Assembly (NCBI GenBank): GCA_037576215.1
Contig: JBANDB010000006.1
Span: forward strand, 2,728,001-2,792,000
DNA: 64,000 bases
Source: Armillaria gallica
Taxonomy: Eukaryota; Basidiomycota; Agaricomycetes; Agaricales; Physalacriaceae
Direction of reading: 5' to 3'
Positions 46,237-59,277 of this stretch are shown here, in pieces; the first letter of the stretch is position 1, and every line of letters starts with the position of its first letter. Below the pieces are notes generated by a model. That model was not told the DNA's origin and ran no database searches. It was given only the letters and a program-made list of their open reading frames with translations. The position numbers and the translations under genes were made by a program.

Positions 46237-46538
46237 GGTCGACAACGAAGCTGGAAAGAAAAGTGGGGCAGCCGATGACACAGGATGACTGTCTGCGCTT
46301 ACGTGAGGACTGCCTGAGCGCTACAGCTGCCTCTCGGAACCCAGTGTTTCGTTTGTTTATTTCTTTTTCCATGTCATTTCTTCCATTTCCTACTACAATA
46401 TTGCAGGCGAAATGGCCCTTGGTCGGATTTTGCATATTATATGATTAGCTTGAAAAGGAAGCGCCTTCGAAGCCTCATGTTCTTTCACTCTGCTCTCTAC
46501 TGTCACCACTTTGATATCGATCGCGTTCATTAACAGCC
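46237..46538. promoter_or_regulatory. shared promoter region between MPC1 and the poly-Q gene
   Basis: The 302-bp gap lies between two divergent starts and is pyrimidine-rich on the plus strand near 46345-46400. No specific regulator site could be named. Confidence 0.5.
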
Positions 46539-48109
46539 ATGCAGAGCTATTCGAATTATGCTTACTACCCTGGCCAGCAGCAGCAGCAGCAGCAGCAACA
46601 GCAGTACTTTTCTCCTCCATCGTACCCGACTGGAGCGAACAGCGGATACTCACCCTTTGTCAACTACGGCGGACAGCGTCTAGCAAGTACAGCTCCTTAT
46701 GCCAACGGAACTCCTTATCCAACAAATGCCGCGTCGTTTCCACCTAATTCTACGCCTTTTCCCCAGCCAAAGCCCTTCATTCCACCCGACCTCGTTGCAC
46801 AGATAGTGCCTTCGAAATCGATGACTAAACAACCCAAGGCCCCGAAACAGAGATCGTCGACAGTTCCTACCCACGGCTCCGCTCCAGTGAAATCTGCTAT
46901 CAAGAGATCGTCTACCGCAAACGCGGTGCCTACGCATCAGGTCAGACTGGAGAGGCAGCGTACGTCAAGTGGAACCAGCAGGCCAGCGACTGCCCCGTCG
47001 AGGGAGACTGTGACGCGAACGAGAACAAAGTCGGATGCCCAGTCAGCGGTGGCAAAGGCGAAAGCCTCGTTTCAATCCTGTATGCACCATGGTTTCCCCC
47101 TGAGCCACTCATCTGACTGCCCATTTTTTCAGGCCAGATGTTCATGACTTTCCATGGGAACAATGAGCTTGTCGTTGAACATATAACAGAGGCTGCGATG
47201 TCTGAAATAAGACAGCAAATATTCGGTATTTGGAAAGACGGTATTGAAAGTGATGAACAGAGAGACTCTATATGGCGGGTGAAGTTCAAGAACACTCCAT
47301 GGAACATGTCCGGTCCTCACAAGAAAAGGTATTTGCTGTTACTCGAGCAGTTGGAGTGGCGTACCGACTTTATTCAGGGCTTGGGACATGATTGTGACTC
47401 TGTTTCGGGTGTTCGCGATAAGGGTGCGTTGTTCCCCTCGTGGCCTTCCATGTCCTCATTCTTCTCAGGGGTACGCGTTTCAGACCAGCATCAATATTGG
47501 TTTCCAGGTTTGTCGGCGAATGTGTATTCTCTTTGACACTAACATTTGTCTTCCAGCCCCCACGACTTGTTTTCGTGGCTCGCGCCATGGACAAGACCGC
47601 TCGCTTCTTCCTTGCATTCTTTACAAAAGGTGGACTGCGAATCAACCTGATACATCCCCCGTCCGTCGTTCAAGACACCATCGGGCACTCACTAATGGAT
47701 GCATTCCCCGATATGATTGCTTATGACGAAGATATCGACCACATTCGATCGATAGAACTGAAGCGAGAGGCAACTAGAAGTGAGTCCTGCTTGCTGAAGT
47801 TCAGAAAGATGTTATCTATATACACAAAAGAAACTCGCCGACTGAATTTTGAACCTACCCAATCATGTAAGGTCGATTTTGTGCCTGTGATTAACGTTTG
47901 ATGAAATGATGATTACAGCAGCGTCGACGGTGGACGCTAGTTACTTTCTTCTTCGGGTCCTCCGAGCACTCAGCGACGTTGGCTTCAATCTGGAGACCAC
48001 AATACCTCTAGGAAGTAACTCGAACTGGTCGCTACGTTCCAGCACGGATATAGGAACGCATAGAGAGCTTTACGTCTTCAAAGGTGTCCCTTCGCACCGA
48101 GTTGGCTGA
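46539..48109 (+). CDS. poly-Q protein of unknown function with a conserved C-terminal domain
   Basis: Not recognised. The N-terminus MQSYSNYAYYPGQ leads into ten glutamines, then a Pro/Ser/Tyr-rich region and a basic stretch (TRTRTKSDAQSAVAKAKASF). After an intron a folded part begins: MTFHGNNELVVEHITEAAMS, WRVKFKNTPWNMSGPHKK, a region of small exons with GYAFQTSINI, then RLVFVARAMDKTARFFLAFF, TKGGLRINLIHPPSVVQDTI, DYFLLRVLRALSDVGFNLE-like sequence and SSTDIGTHRELYVFKGVPS. The pattern suggests a family limited to Agaricomycotina, but that is inference. No membrane span or signal peptide is visible. Exons between 47330 and 47570 are uncertain. Confidence 0.62.
46575..46604 (+). repeat. CAG/CAA trinucleotide repeat coding ten glutamines
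   Basis: Ten consecutive Gln codons, nine CAG and one CAA interruption near the end, within the first exon of the poly-Q gene. Such tracts vary in length between strains. Confidence 0.9.
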
Positions 48110-48215
48110 ATTGTCGAATAGAAGGACTCGGAAGCTATGTACTATATATCGAAAAGTAATCTATCTTGATGACCAGACACAGTGTATTTTATCTACAAGC
48201 TTCATATATATCTGC

Positions 48216-49124
<909 letters not shown>

Positions 49125-49472
49125 TTTCCGACACCTGTTGAGATCCAGACGATAAGGAATAAAGGTGCGAGCAGACCGGGTGCTCCGTTTAAATCCTGAT
49201 ATCAATAGTGAATGCAGCGTGTCAGAGTATAAGAGTGGTCCGATCCTTTTCGATCGGTCTGAAAGTATTGTTTGTCTGACCGTGATTATTTACGTGTTAC
49301 ATGGATCCTAATGGTGCTATCAATTTCAGTACAGTCGTCTAAGTATTCATATACAGCTACAGTTCCGGGATCATCGATTGGACACTCTGGTCCTGGATAT
49401 ATGGTAGAAAGTAAGTGACGGAACCGGACATCATTGACATGGGGAACCGAAACCTGGGTCTGATCAAAAATA
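49125..49472. other. intergenic region between IDI1 and REC8, no gene recognised
   Basis: About 350 bp upstream of the IDI1 start and downstream of the REC8 stop, probably the IDI1 promoter plus REC8 3' UTR. No conserved coding block was recognised. Confidence 0.5.
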
Positions 49473-52400
49473 TTAGTTAGGTACTAGGAGCAAAGAAATA
49501 GGCCCGTAAGGCTGTGGCTGTCGGAGATGAAGCAAGTCCTTGGTTGCCAAAACTGTGAAGACCTTGTTAATCATATCCTTGCTGTAGGTTTTGTCGACAC
49601 GTACCCAGGCAATGATAAAAAGCAGCAGCAGCAACATGTCGAGTACTTGTAGTAGGAGGCGCTATTGTGTCAAATGATAGATCGTTTGAAAAGTCAGGGA
49701 GAGTTTGGAACTGCATCTTGGCATATCTGATTGGATATCATCCAATCAGAGTAAGTATTATCTCCAAAGATGCATGAAACTTACTCGAGAAAGTTGAAAG
49801 AGTTGCGTTCAAGTGTGACAAGATTCAGGTCTGATTTCTGTGATTCCATTTGCGAGGCGTGGACACCCTCCTCCGGATCAACTGAAATTCGCCGTCATAT
49901 CGTCGAAGAAACACTGAAACAATGACATGAATACCTTCGAACCGGTAGTCTGCCCCACCTGTGACCCCCGGTCGGCAACACTTGGCGACAGGCCGAGACC
50001 GGTTGCGCTTGCGCTGGGAATGAGAGAACTCTCCCGTCGGCTAGCAGAACTTCCCTCATCCTGATATCAGCGCGGTCAACACTAATTCTATCGCTTCCGT
50101 CTGCAAGTCCTCCGCCCCCACTCGAGGAGCTGAAGACGCCAGCATTATCCCAAGGAAACAGGGAGCTGCGCTGAGACTGAGTCAGAGGTTCCTCGAGCGA
50201 TGGGTCAATCCCAAACTGTCCGCCAACAAGAGACGGCGGTCTGGAGACTTGCCGGCCTTGTCCGGGCTCCTGGAGCTCATCATTCAGCACGCTATTGATC
50301 AATGCATGGACGTTCGTACCTCTGATGACCGGATCTGCTGTCCAAAGTCAAAATCCATCGGGACATCTTGGAATGGATCCGCTACGGTAGGTAAATAGAC
50401 CGAAGCTTTGAGTCCGTACGAAAAGACATACCATCCCTCCCAACGTCCACCGCCATGTCTATATCCATCCCGAAATCATCATTATACGGTTGTTCAGCAG
50501 AGTCTGTGAATATTTCTTTTGAAGTGTTTGGATTTCTAATCTTGCGCCGTTTGGATGGAGGTTCATCTGAAGCCAGGAGGGTATTTAGACAAGGTGCCAC
50601 ACAAGACTAGCATAAAGTACCTGTAGGGTGGATGAGAACCACTCCTGTCCTTGCTTCAACTTGAACTTTGAAATTCTCTTGCCAAAAATCAACAAGTACG
50701 GGCGCTTGGACTTGCGTAGGCATCATCAATACAATAGACACAGAAGAGCAAAAATAATCCCATACTGCAGTCCGGAACCCCCAAATAATGTCTTCGAGTA
50801 AGCGTCCATTCCCTTTCTCCAATTGTTTGTATTCATTTTCCTGCCTCAAAGCTTTTGCCCTCGCAGATATTGTGCTCGAGCAGTCTGGAGTGTCTTATTG
50901 TTAGATGACGGACGACGGACGTAGCTAGGACTTACCTTCAATTCTTCGTCAGTAAGTTCAGTCCTAGCATCCAAAAGCAATCGTGTCTTCTTGATCTTTT
51001 TTTGAGTTGGAGCGCATGCATTCTGGAATTGTTGCGTTACATCCTTCAGCGGGTGTACAGGTTCTGCGTCCTGAGACAAAAGTTGTTGAGAAAATGTTAG
51101 AAGAGGTGTTATAGCGCGTGGGGTATTTGGCTGTGAAAGAGGAGGCGCATTCTCTTTCTGGGTGTCGTTCGTCTTGGATAGTCATGAGGAATCAGATCTA
51201 TTGTCTATCCAAATTAAGTAGATGGAACGAACCTTTCTCTTACGCTTCCCCTTGTCAACGGTGGGAGTCGCGGTGTTGCTTGCCGGAGGCAGCATCAGGC
51301 CCTGGGCATCTTCGAAGTTGAAGTCAGATCCATGGGCATATCGGCTGGAAAAGCAAAGTCATCACTTTCCAGAATATTCCTAAGATAACGGTGAACCCTC
51401 GCAAGTTACAATATTTGCGAATGGTACCTTCTGTCGGTATCACGGCTTTCAATGGAGTACCTCCCCAGCCCTCACCTAGTTCTCTAGCGAGCTCGTCGCC
51501 CAGCAATCCGCCTAGATCCGCACCATCAGAGAAGAATGGATCGTTCATAAATCCACCATCAATTTGAGATGAAGAAGGGTCCTGAGAAAGCCCTGGAGCA
51601 TTGCCGTTGAAGGAAAGGTCGAAGGAGGCAGACAAGAGGTGATCATAGTTCTCCTTCAAAGTGCAGAGTTCGGCGCGTACATCTTCCGCGACGGCAGGTG
51701 GACTAGGCTTCGATGTTTTCGACTTCGGTTTAGACGGTTTGCCGTTCGGATTATATTCAGCATCGGGTATATCTTCCTCCAATTCGTCCTCTAGACTTTT
51801 CCTTGAGACATTGAAGACGGCGAAAGCCGACGGTGCTACGTACCTCCAGCGTTGAGGAAGGCGTCCCAGTCCTTTTTGAAGGTGTCAAGCGAAATCAGAT
51901 ATTTGTGGATGAAGACTCACGGCAATAAACGCATCTAACTCATAGTTGGGATTGGTGTCGACGATCAATGTTAAAGCTGATGCCCTTTAGTAGATGGAGT
52001 CAGTTTCATGCCAGAGGAGCTGCGGTCGTGATATACCGAATTGTAGGCTGGGCCATCTGTAGCTGCACATCTCCAGGAGTAGCCTGAAATTCTTGAATGA
52101 CCTTCTTCAAGGAGGCGACGCAATGCGACACGTCAGTGAAGAAGATGTCCTGCTTGACTGTCCAGATTCTTGAGGTTCAAGTAGATAGGATGAAGCAGTC
52201 ATCCACACACCCTTGTATACCCTTGGATAAGCAACACGCTTGAGTTGATTTCGCGTATCATCGATGAATGCTTACCGTGCAACACCGACCATCAAATTAC
52301 TCGACAGTCGCAAAGCGAGGGGTTCTGAAGGTTCTGCTATGAGATCGCACAATTGAGCAATATCAGCAGTCATGACAGATCTTTTCGGGAGTTTCTTGAA

Positions 52401-52538
52401 CGTTGATTTGGATCCCAAAGTCGCGGCAAGCCTAGTCGGGATTATCGCGGTAGTCCACAAAGGAAAACAACACAGGACGTACCAGAGGAGCCCAAACCCG
52501 CTGTCTCGTCTCGCGAGCAGTTCCGGAGAGAAAAACAT
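49473..52538 (-). CDS. REC8: meiotic cohesin kleisin Rec8
   Basis: Alpha-kleisin linking the SMC1-SMC3 heads in meiotic cohesin. The N-terminal Rad21/Rec8 domain is MFFSPELLARRDSGFGLLW, then LAATLGSKSTFKKLPKRSVM, TADIAQLCDLIAEPSEPLAL, RLSSNLMVGVARVYK-like and VKQDIFFTDVSHCVASLKKV. An acidic, Ser-rich middle (DLGGLLGDELARELGEGWGG, KKTRLLLDARTELTDEELK, PPSKRRKIRN) holds potential separase and kinase sites. The C-terminal winged helix is NFLEYAKMQFQ, DLSFDTIAPPTTSTRHVAAA, AFYHCL-VLATKDLLHLRQ and PQPYGPISLLLVPN. The FGLLW N-terminus and loop features favour Rec8 over mitotic Rad21. At least 12 introns; borders in the middle are approximate. Confidence 0.85.
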
Positions 52539-52852
52539 ATTTAAAATAAGCAATAGGGTGCGTAATACTGCGACGTGTAAGCGTCACAGCGACTTGAATA
52601 GACGAAATAGTTGAATTCCTACCAGATTAAAGCAGTCCAGAGGTTACAGAAACAGAAAAAATTACAAAGTCGAATATATTGTGGATGTATTGTTCAGAGT
52701 GAGGGACAAGAAAGCATGGGAGTAGAGAAGATGGAGGCAAGCGAGGCCGGGATTGGGCATATGCAAGAACCACGTCGGAGTTTCGATTTCTCGATCTGCA
52801 GATCCTTGCGCCACACTTTCCAAGCGCAGATGGTGAGTACATGCTTTGTAGT

Positions 52853-55137
52853 TTATGATGTCTTCCAGCGCTTTCCTGATAATCCAACGAGTCGAGTGAA
52901 TAGCTCGTCACGCCCTCCCACCCACCTGAATATTTCCTCCACTTCATGCTCATCGTTCTCTGGTGACCATTTTAAGGACAAACCTTTGATCAGCCCCATC
53001 TTCCTCACCCCGCGTAGACGGGATAGAGGGAGGATGATTTTAGGCTTCGTCGTTGTCAAGGGGGTGAACAGGAACATTGTCGAAGTCAGAGTGATGAGTC
53101 CGGGAGTCGTAGAATGTTGAGACACGAACGCTAAAGATGGCTTTTAGGAAATAAAAGACCAGCAGAAACAAGAACAGTACTATGGGTATCCTGTGGCGAC
53201 GTAGGCTGGGCTATTGCAATTGCAGAAGAAGGAATGATAGGTGAGGTATGATCTGGCATCCACTTCACATCGACAGTGTCAGTACAATATGGAGGAAGCG
53301 TCTGCTTCAAATAGAGTCGTACCTGTCCTTTCATCAAGCGCTTGCCTTCACCTGCCCAAGCTTTGCCAACTGCAGCCCGCTCGCTCCACTTCTTCCAGTC
53401 TGGACCTGCGTCTTTACCGCGCGATGCAGACATCTGATTGGAATCGACTTCATCATGACCCTCCCTTACAGAACCGTCTGCCGCAGCATCAGAATTTCTG
53501 GAATCTGTTTTTTTGCCGGGTTTGGTATATTTTCCTGATGCTATACGAGAAGATATGAGTTCCATGGCGTACTCTGCATCTGTAGGAATATTAGCCAGTG
53601 GTGGAGGCAAACTATATTAATATTTGTGAGCATCTTATTGAACACCGCAATTACAGTGAGCATACTGAGCTCTTTCTTGTGGAGATAATGCCATTATGAC
53701 GGGCATCACGTGCCAAAACAGGAAACCGACCACAAAATACACACACTTGGCAATGATCCTTGCAGGAAGGAGCAGCGTCGCTAAGAATGTGCAAAATATA
53801 AACTGTACGGAGGTTTCAGTCTAGTTCGATAGACTAGAAGGTGAAGGGGACTAACAGCACCGTAGATTCGAGACGAACAGTGTCGGCGCCAGATGAAAAG
53901 GCTAGATATGTCGAGCGAATTGGTCAGGCGTGAAGGAGATGAAAGGGGGAAAACTACTTTTTCATCCTTTCATGAAAATCAGCAACTGCATTAAGAATAT
54001 GGAGGCCCAGACGCTTGATATCTCTCTCCTCCTGACTCTCCGTTTCGTCGTCGAGCACTGTAGGCTCGTCGTTAATAGCATCTATTGTTGCGCTGTAATC
54101 TATAGACTCCGGAGGGCTTTGAGACCCATGTTGCGCTGCGGAGGCCTTCTTGGCCTTTGATTTCCGTGGTTTGCTAAGTGGTTTGCTCACTATTCTGAAT
54201 AACCGCCACATGTCTCTGACCCCAAAGGATGAGGAAGCAGATAACCTGGACGATACCGCATCGCCCAGCTTGTTTGCTCTGTCAACCTCATGAAGGCGTT
54301 CCCGAAGCTCATCTATAGTTGGGTAGGGCAAAATTCTTCGGCGGATCAAAGCATAGAGTATGCGTAGAAAAAAGGCAGGACACAAGAGATTGTGATACCA
54401 TAATATCCAGAATATCTTCAAGGCAAATCAGGACATGAAGAAGTGATATATAACGAACGCACGATGCAATACATTGAACTACGACCGGTATCACGCCACG
54501 ATGATAGTCGATGCATCCTTACAAGAAACGGTACATAGATGGGAATAGTAGCCAAGTAAAGGCGCTGCACTGCAAGTTTCAAACGTCCTAGAGTGAAAGG
54601 TGGTGCCGGAGGGGCTGAGGGAGGCAAATGCGGACGTATCCATTGCTGCTCGCAATAAGATATAATATCAGAGTATTACGATATGTGGCGTACATTAGCT
54701 ACTTGTTCTGATATATTCTGGGCAGAATGCTTTTCTGTCGGGCGGTCATTTTGCGTCTGTCCGATGACCCATACAGAGTCTCCGGTAGGTACTGAAGCAT
54801 TTTCAAGAGGCGTGCCAGAGGATGTCTCCAAAACTCGGACTTCTGTGACATACTGGAACGTAAGTCAGGAGGGTTAAGCACTCACTCGTCTTGAATCTTG
54901 TCTACGACGCACCGTAGAAAAGATAGTTAGAAACCGGTCCATTTCCTCATTTTCATAGAATTCTCGTAGCTGCTGTTCGGATAAATCATCGATATCATTT
55001 TCAGTACCAAGAGGCAAGGTTGCTGTAGACGGCGACGACATGGTAGGTGGTAGGCTTGGGGTGGAGTGCAGTGCGGCTACCCCACTACCGAATTCGGATG
55101 ATGACAACGCGAGTCGACCACGTGATGAACGCGACAT
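52853..55137 (-). CDS. membrane protein with C-terminal GRAM domain (GRAMD4-like)
   Basis: The N-terminus MSRSSRGRLALSSSEFGSG is followed by a negatively charged helix (DDLSEQQLREFYENEEMDRF). A hydrophobic region comes next (LKLAVQRLYLATIPIYVPFL, IFWILWYHNLLCPAFFLRIL) and then YALIRRRILPYPTIDELRER. A charged middle (EESIDY-type acidic stretch) and a second hydrophobic region around 53690-53900 follow. After a Lys/Asp-rich linker, the C-terminal GRAM domain has TLPPYCTDTVDVKWM, TMFLFTPLTTTKPKIILPLS, RLRGVRKMGLIKGLSLKWSP and EEIFRWVGGRDELFTRLVGL. GRAM domains bind membrane lipids. Human GRAMD4 has the same order of parts. An alternative start is the ATG at 55041. Confidence 0.75.
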
Positions 55138-55201
55138 CAAGAAGGTAACGGTTGGACAAACAACAAACAACTAGCTTCCAACTCCCGCTACCGAATCTGC
55201 C
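55138..55201. promoter_or_regulatory. 64-bp gap between divergent GRAM and INCENP starts
   Basis: If the preferred starts are right, only 64 bp separate the two initiation codons. Promoter elements must then lie inside one or both 5' coding regions. A later start for the GRAM gene (55041) would widen it to 160 bp. Confidence 0.55.
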
Positions 55202-58200
55202 ATGTCACAAGCAGGCCTCTTGAAATGGGGGAACGACATACGGCAGTCGATGGCAAACGATCCTGGAAGGCAATTTTTCGCGACCAGATACAAATGCACG
55301 GCTTTCTCTTTCTCGACGATTACCTTGACAATATATTGGCCGGTGCTCGACAGGAGTACGTACCAGCCAGTTGCCTTCCGCCATGCATTCTCACCCTTTC
55401 ACTTCAGTGCTCTCATCGACCTTGTCAAGACGCCAAGTCGGAAAAAGGCGGTAACGAAACAGCCCAGGACAGCGTCGAAACTGAAGAATGTTGTGGCAGT
55501 GTTATTCAACGTGCGTACTGTCGCCCCAATATGGACCCAATGACTTATTATCACTGTAGGATGACGGCGACAAGGAAAATGCTTCTCCTGTTAATTCTTT
55601 CCATCACACACTTTACAGACGAGGTCCAAAAGTCCAGAACGCCGTGTCGACGAGAACGTCTCTCCACGTCCTCCTTTGGGACCTCGTTCCATGCACCCTG
55701 AAACCGATCTCTGGCCCTTATCAGAAGCTGCAACTCCACCTAATGTAGCAGTCCAAACAATTTCACGGACGAATTCTTATCAAGAGTACCAAGCAGAAAC
55801 TGTCCTGCCTGTTCCCTCTATGTCAGACCAGAACGAATTATCTGTAATCGCAGAAGATGAAGAGCCTGCAGAGAGGTCTCGTTCTTCTCTACGCATTGCC
55901 GAAAAACTTGCCACCATCACCGAACCAGAGCCGACAGACGCTGAGATTAATGTATGCTTATCCCATACATCCCAGAATACGTCTCAAACTGGGTCGACTT
56001 CAGCGTCAGCCGACACCTTCCATTCTATCATTCTTGATTCCCCTTCTCTCACTGCTCATTCCTGCGCTAAGGACGATGTTCCTCCTTTGTCGCGCCTCTC
56101 TTCACCACCACCACCACCACCACCCGTCCTGGACCTTCCAGATCCGTCAGTGCTTGAATCGGCGGATACCCAGACCTATCCCCCTACTGCAGGTACCACC
56201 GATGAACCCTACGGCGAATCAGTTGAACCTGAGTTCGGCCAGGATGGTACTGATCAAGATGTATCTCCTGTTGAAGTATCACAGCAACAGTCTACTGTGC
56301 CACGATTCCCGTCTTTACCTGCGCCTGTACCGCTTCACAAGTCCGTGCGCGGTATGGAACAACAGCTGCCTGCCATAAATCCCATCACACCTGGAGCTGC
56401 GCTTGGTGGCAATCGTACATCTTGGCTGAAGAAAGCGCGAGAGGCCAAAGCATTAGACGTTGGAAGAAATCCAGGCAATGTTACCCTCACCGGTACTGGG
56501 ATTAATAATACCCTCAAGAGGAAAAGCAGTCAATTCTTTTCGGGGGCCCTCACTGAGCTCAGCGACGAGAAGCACAAGGTCGCCAAAAGTACTGAAACGG
56601 ACACCGCTCCCCTCCAACTCAGAAGGGACTCCTTGGACGGCGATGTCTCAGAGCATAGCATGCCGATGCAGAGTCCAGAAGATCCCTCGTTGGGCACAAC
56701 TGGCAAGTCAGAGGATATGCTAGGCCAGTTCAAGAAGACAGTCGAAGGTTTCAGGACAAGAGTTGGGCAAAGTATTGGGAAGTCTCTGGCAGGCGCCGCC
56801 GCCGCCACTCTGGCAGAGGCCAGGGCTGCAGCTGAAGCACGAGTTGTCGAAAAGAACTCCCAGCAGGAAGACGATACCCAAGCCCTTGGACCGGTCGCAA
56901 CGACGAAAGATCCCTCTCATCTGGACATACAAGATTCTCTGACATCGACCCCGGTGGAGACCGGCCCATCAGTGATTGAACCCACGCCATCAACGAGAAC
57001 TAGAGAGCGTCTCAGCATTTCCGAGTTAGTTGCTACCTCTGAAAAGAATGTTTTCAAAGAGAAGATACACGCTAGTGTATTTCAGCCGCCATCAGCTACA
57101 GCCATATCTTCTCATATCGCCCATGACTCCAGTGGCGCACCTTCTTCGTCGGCCTCCACAGCTAACCGTCCTCTTCCTGTCTTCAGCAAGGCTCAGCCTG
57201 TGTTCCGGCCACCATCTCCCAAACCAGTCTTCAAGGCTGGACCATCGGGTGTTAAATCCACAGCATTCTCGACGCCGGCTTCGATGTCATTGGGCTTGGC
57301 TCCTCATCTTCCATCGCCACCTGCCCCTCATAAGCTCAACCCGTTATCAGCACAGTCAACTATGGAAAGTTTAGCATCTGATGCTATCTTCGATAGTCAG
57401 AATGATCGTACTTCCTGGCTACCTTCGACCCAAGATACTGAATATGACAATGCTTTCGACTCTCCGTTTCAGAAACATACTGAAGTGCTGGACGAAGACG
57501 ACAGTTGGCCTATGGATGAAAAACTTGCCGAGGGTGTGGAATGGACGTTCGGCATTCCGTTTGATCGTGAGGACAGTTTAACTTGGAGTAGTGCTCCCAC
57601 GCAGAGTCAGAAGCTCGAACAGCTGGACCATGTCTCTGAGGATGTTCCTGCACCCGCAGTGCCAAACGATACATACGGCTTACCTGCGAGCGAGCGTGAG
57701 GCGCCTGGATCTTTCTGCATGGAAATTGAGGATTACGGCGAACATGACGAAGCCGCTGTCGAAGAGGAGGAGCCTGACACTGATCCTGGCAAAATGACTG
57801 TAACGTTGGTTGAAGTAAGTGCATGGATAGAATACCTGAGTAAGATCTAATCCGTTCATTTAGCCTGAAAGGAGCCAGAGTCAATTATCTCTAGCGTCAT
57901 CCGCTTCGTCGCAATCGCACGTTGGCTTTTTGGGACAAGCGTCGAAATTGATGAGCAGCGTCTTGGGTACAGGCAAAAAGCCTAAACCGGAAGTGAAGAG
58001 TCTGCAGCGTGCAGCTGCGGCTGCCAAGAAGGTAACACTCTTGTTGCTCGTAATTGCACGACTGACTTGGGTGATCGTTAGGAACAGGAGGAGAAAGACA
58101 AGAAAGCCGCGGTGCTCAAAAACATGGAGAACCGACGGCAACTTGTATTACAGAAAAAAGCAGAAGAAGAGAAAGCCAGGGCTGTTGAGCAGGAGAAAAG

Positions 58201-58931
58201 ACTCAAAGAAGAAGCGGAACGTCGGAAACGAGAGCGGGAAGAGCATACAGATAAGCGACCCCTTAAACCAACTGTCAAAAAGGTGAGTAGTGTTCTACGC
58301 GGAAGGACTTTGTGGCTCACGACCATGACAGGATGAGGACACGACGAAGAAACGGAAATTAGCAGTGGAAAGTGAAAAGAAACCAGAGATTAAGAAACCC
58401 ATGCTGAAACTCAACTCCGGCAATCCGAAATCGGCTTTCAAACCGGCGCCCAAGCCAGTTCCCGCTACAGAAGGGAAAGGCAAGCTAATGTCCAAGTTCA
58501 ACGCCCAGACACCGTCGAAAGCACCGGTGCTAGACGACGTGTCACAACCTTCTCAGCTACTGCATTCACAAATGGCTGCTCGAGCAAAGGCGCAGATCGA
58601 GGCAGCAGCTGTTCCCAGCGAGAGTATCGAGTTGCCCGATGTTCCAAGCGAGTACTCTGATTCGGATGACGAAGATAGAAAGATGAAGAAGGCGGGCGAG
58701 CTTCCTCTTTGGGCGCAGTCGCCTGAACTACGGCAAGCCCTCGAAAACCAGGCGACCATCAATCCTGATGATATCTTCGGCCCTGTACCAGTTCTACGAA
58801 TGGAAGAAGTCTTCCGGACCAGAGCAAGTCGTTTTAGGGCTAGAACTAGCTCAGCGAATTGGATAGGTGCTGATCGTTTGACCCAGGAGGAGCAAACGGA
58901 CTATGTGAGGAGAATGGGATACAAGTCGTAG
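55202..58931 (+). CDS. INCENP/Sli15, chromosomal passenger complex scaffold
   Basis: Scaffold that activates Aurora B and targets it to centromeres and the spindle midzone. The N-terminus MSQAGLLKWGNDIRQSMAND is the short passenger helix region that binds survivin and borealin. It continues FLFLDDYLDNILAGARQE. A disordered Ser/Pro-rich middle of about 800 residues follows, with one exon of more than 2 kb. Then comes a highly charged single-alpha-helix region (EEKDKKAAVLKNMENRRQLV and EEEKARAVEQEKRLKEEAER). The C-terminal IN-box is ELPLWAQSPELRQALENQAT, DPDDIFG-type NPDDIFGPVP, MEEVF and FRARTSSANWIGADRLT. The TSS motif is the Aurora phosphosite. Length, about 1100 residues, is in range for fungi. 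Confidence 0.9.
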
Positions 58932-59277
58932 TTAATTTTCTATTCCTATTTTATTTTATGGCGGTTAGGCATAGCATTTCTTCAAGATCTCTGTTCATAT
59001 AGCATTCTATCTCTAGCATTTGTATAGTCTATCAACGATGGGCCCCAATTCGTCAATCAAGGATGCTTCTGTTACAGGCGGTGCATGCGAAAACCTCGGT
59101 TGCCCGCTGCCGGTGGATCGGCGTTCTGTCACGATGTCACAGGCGTCACCTGGCCCGTTGCTGCTTGTTTGCCCCTGCTTTGACCGACTCTCACAACCAC
59201 AACTGCACTGTACAACTTCAACGAACCAAGCCACTCCGTGGCATCCCTCATCCTTTATATCTTTGCTTTTTCCTTCA

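Noticed and set aside
52611..53120. 169-residue plus-strand open frame
   Set aside because: Antisense to the GRAM domain exon and downstream region of the GRAM gene; no motif.
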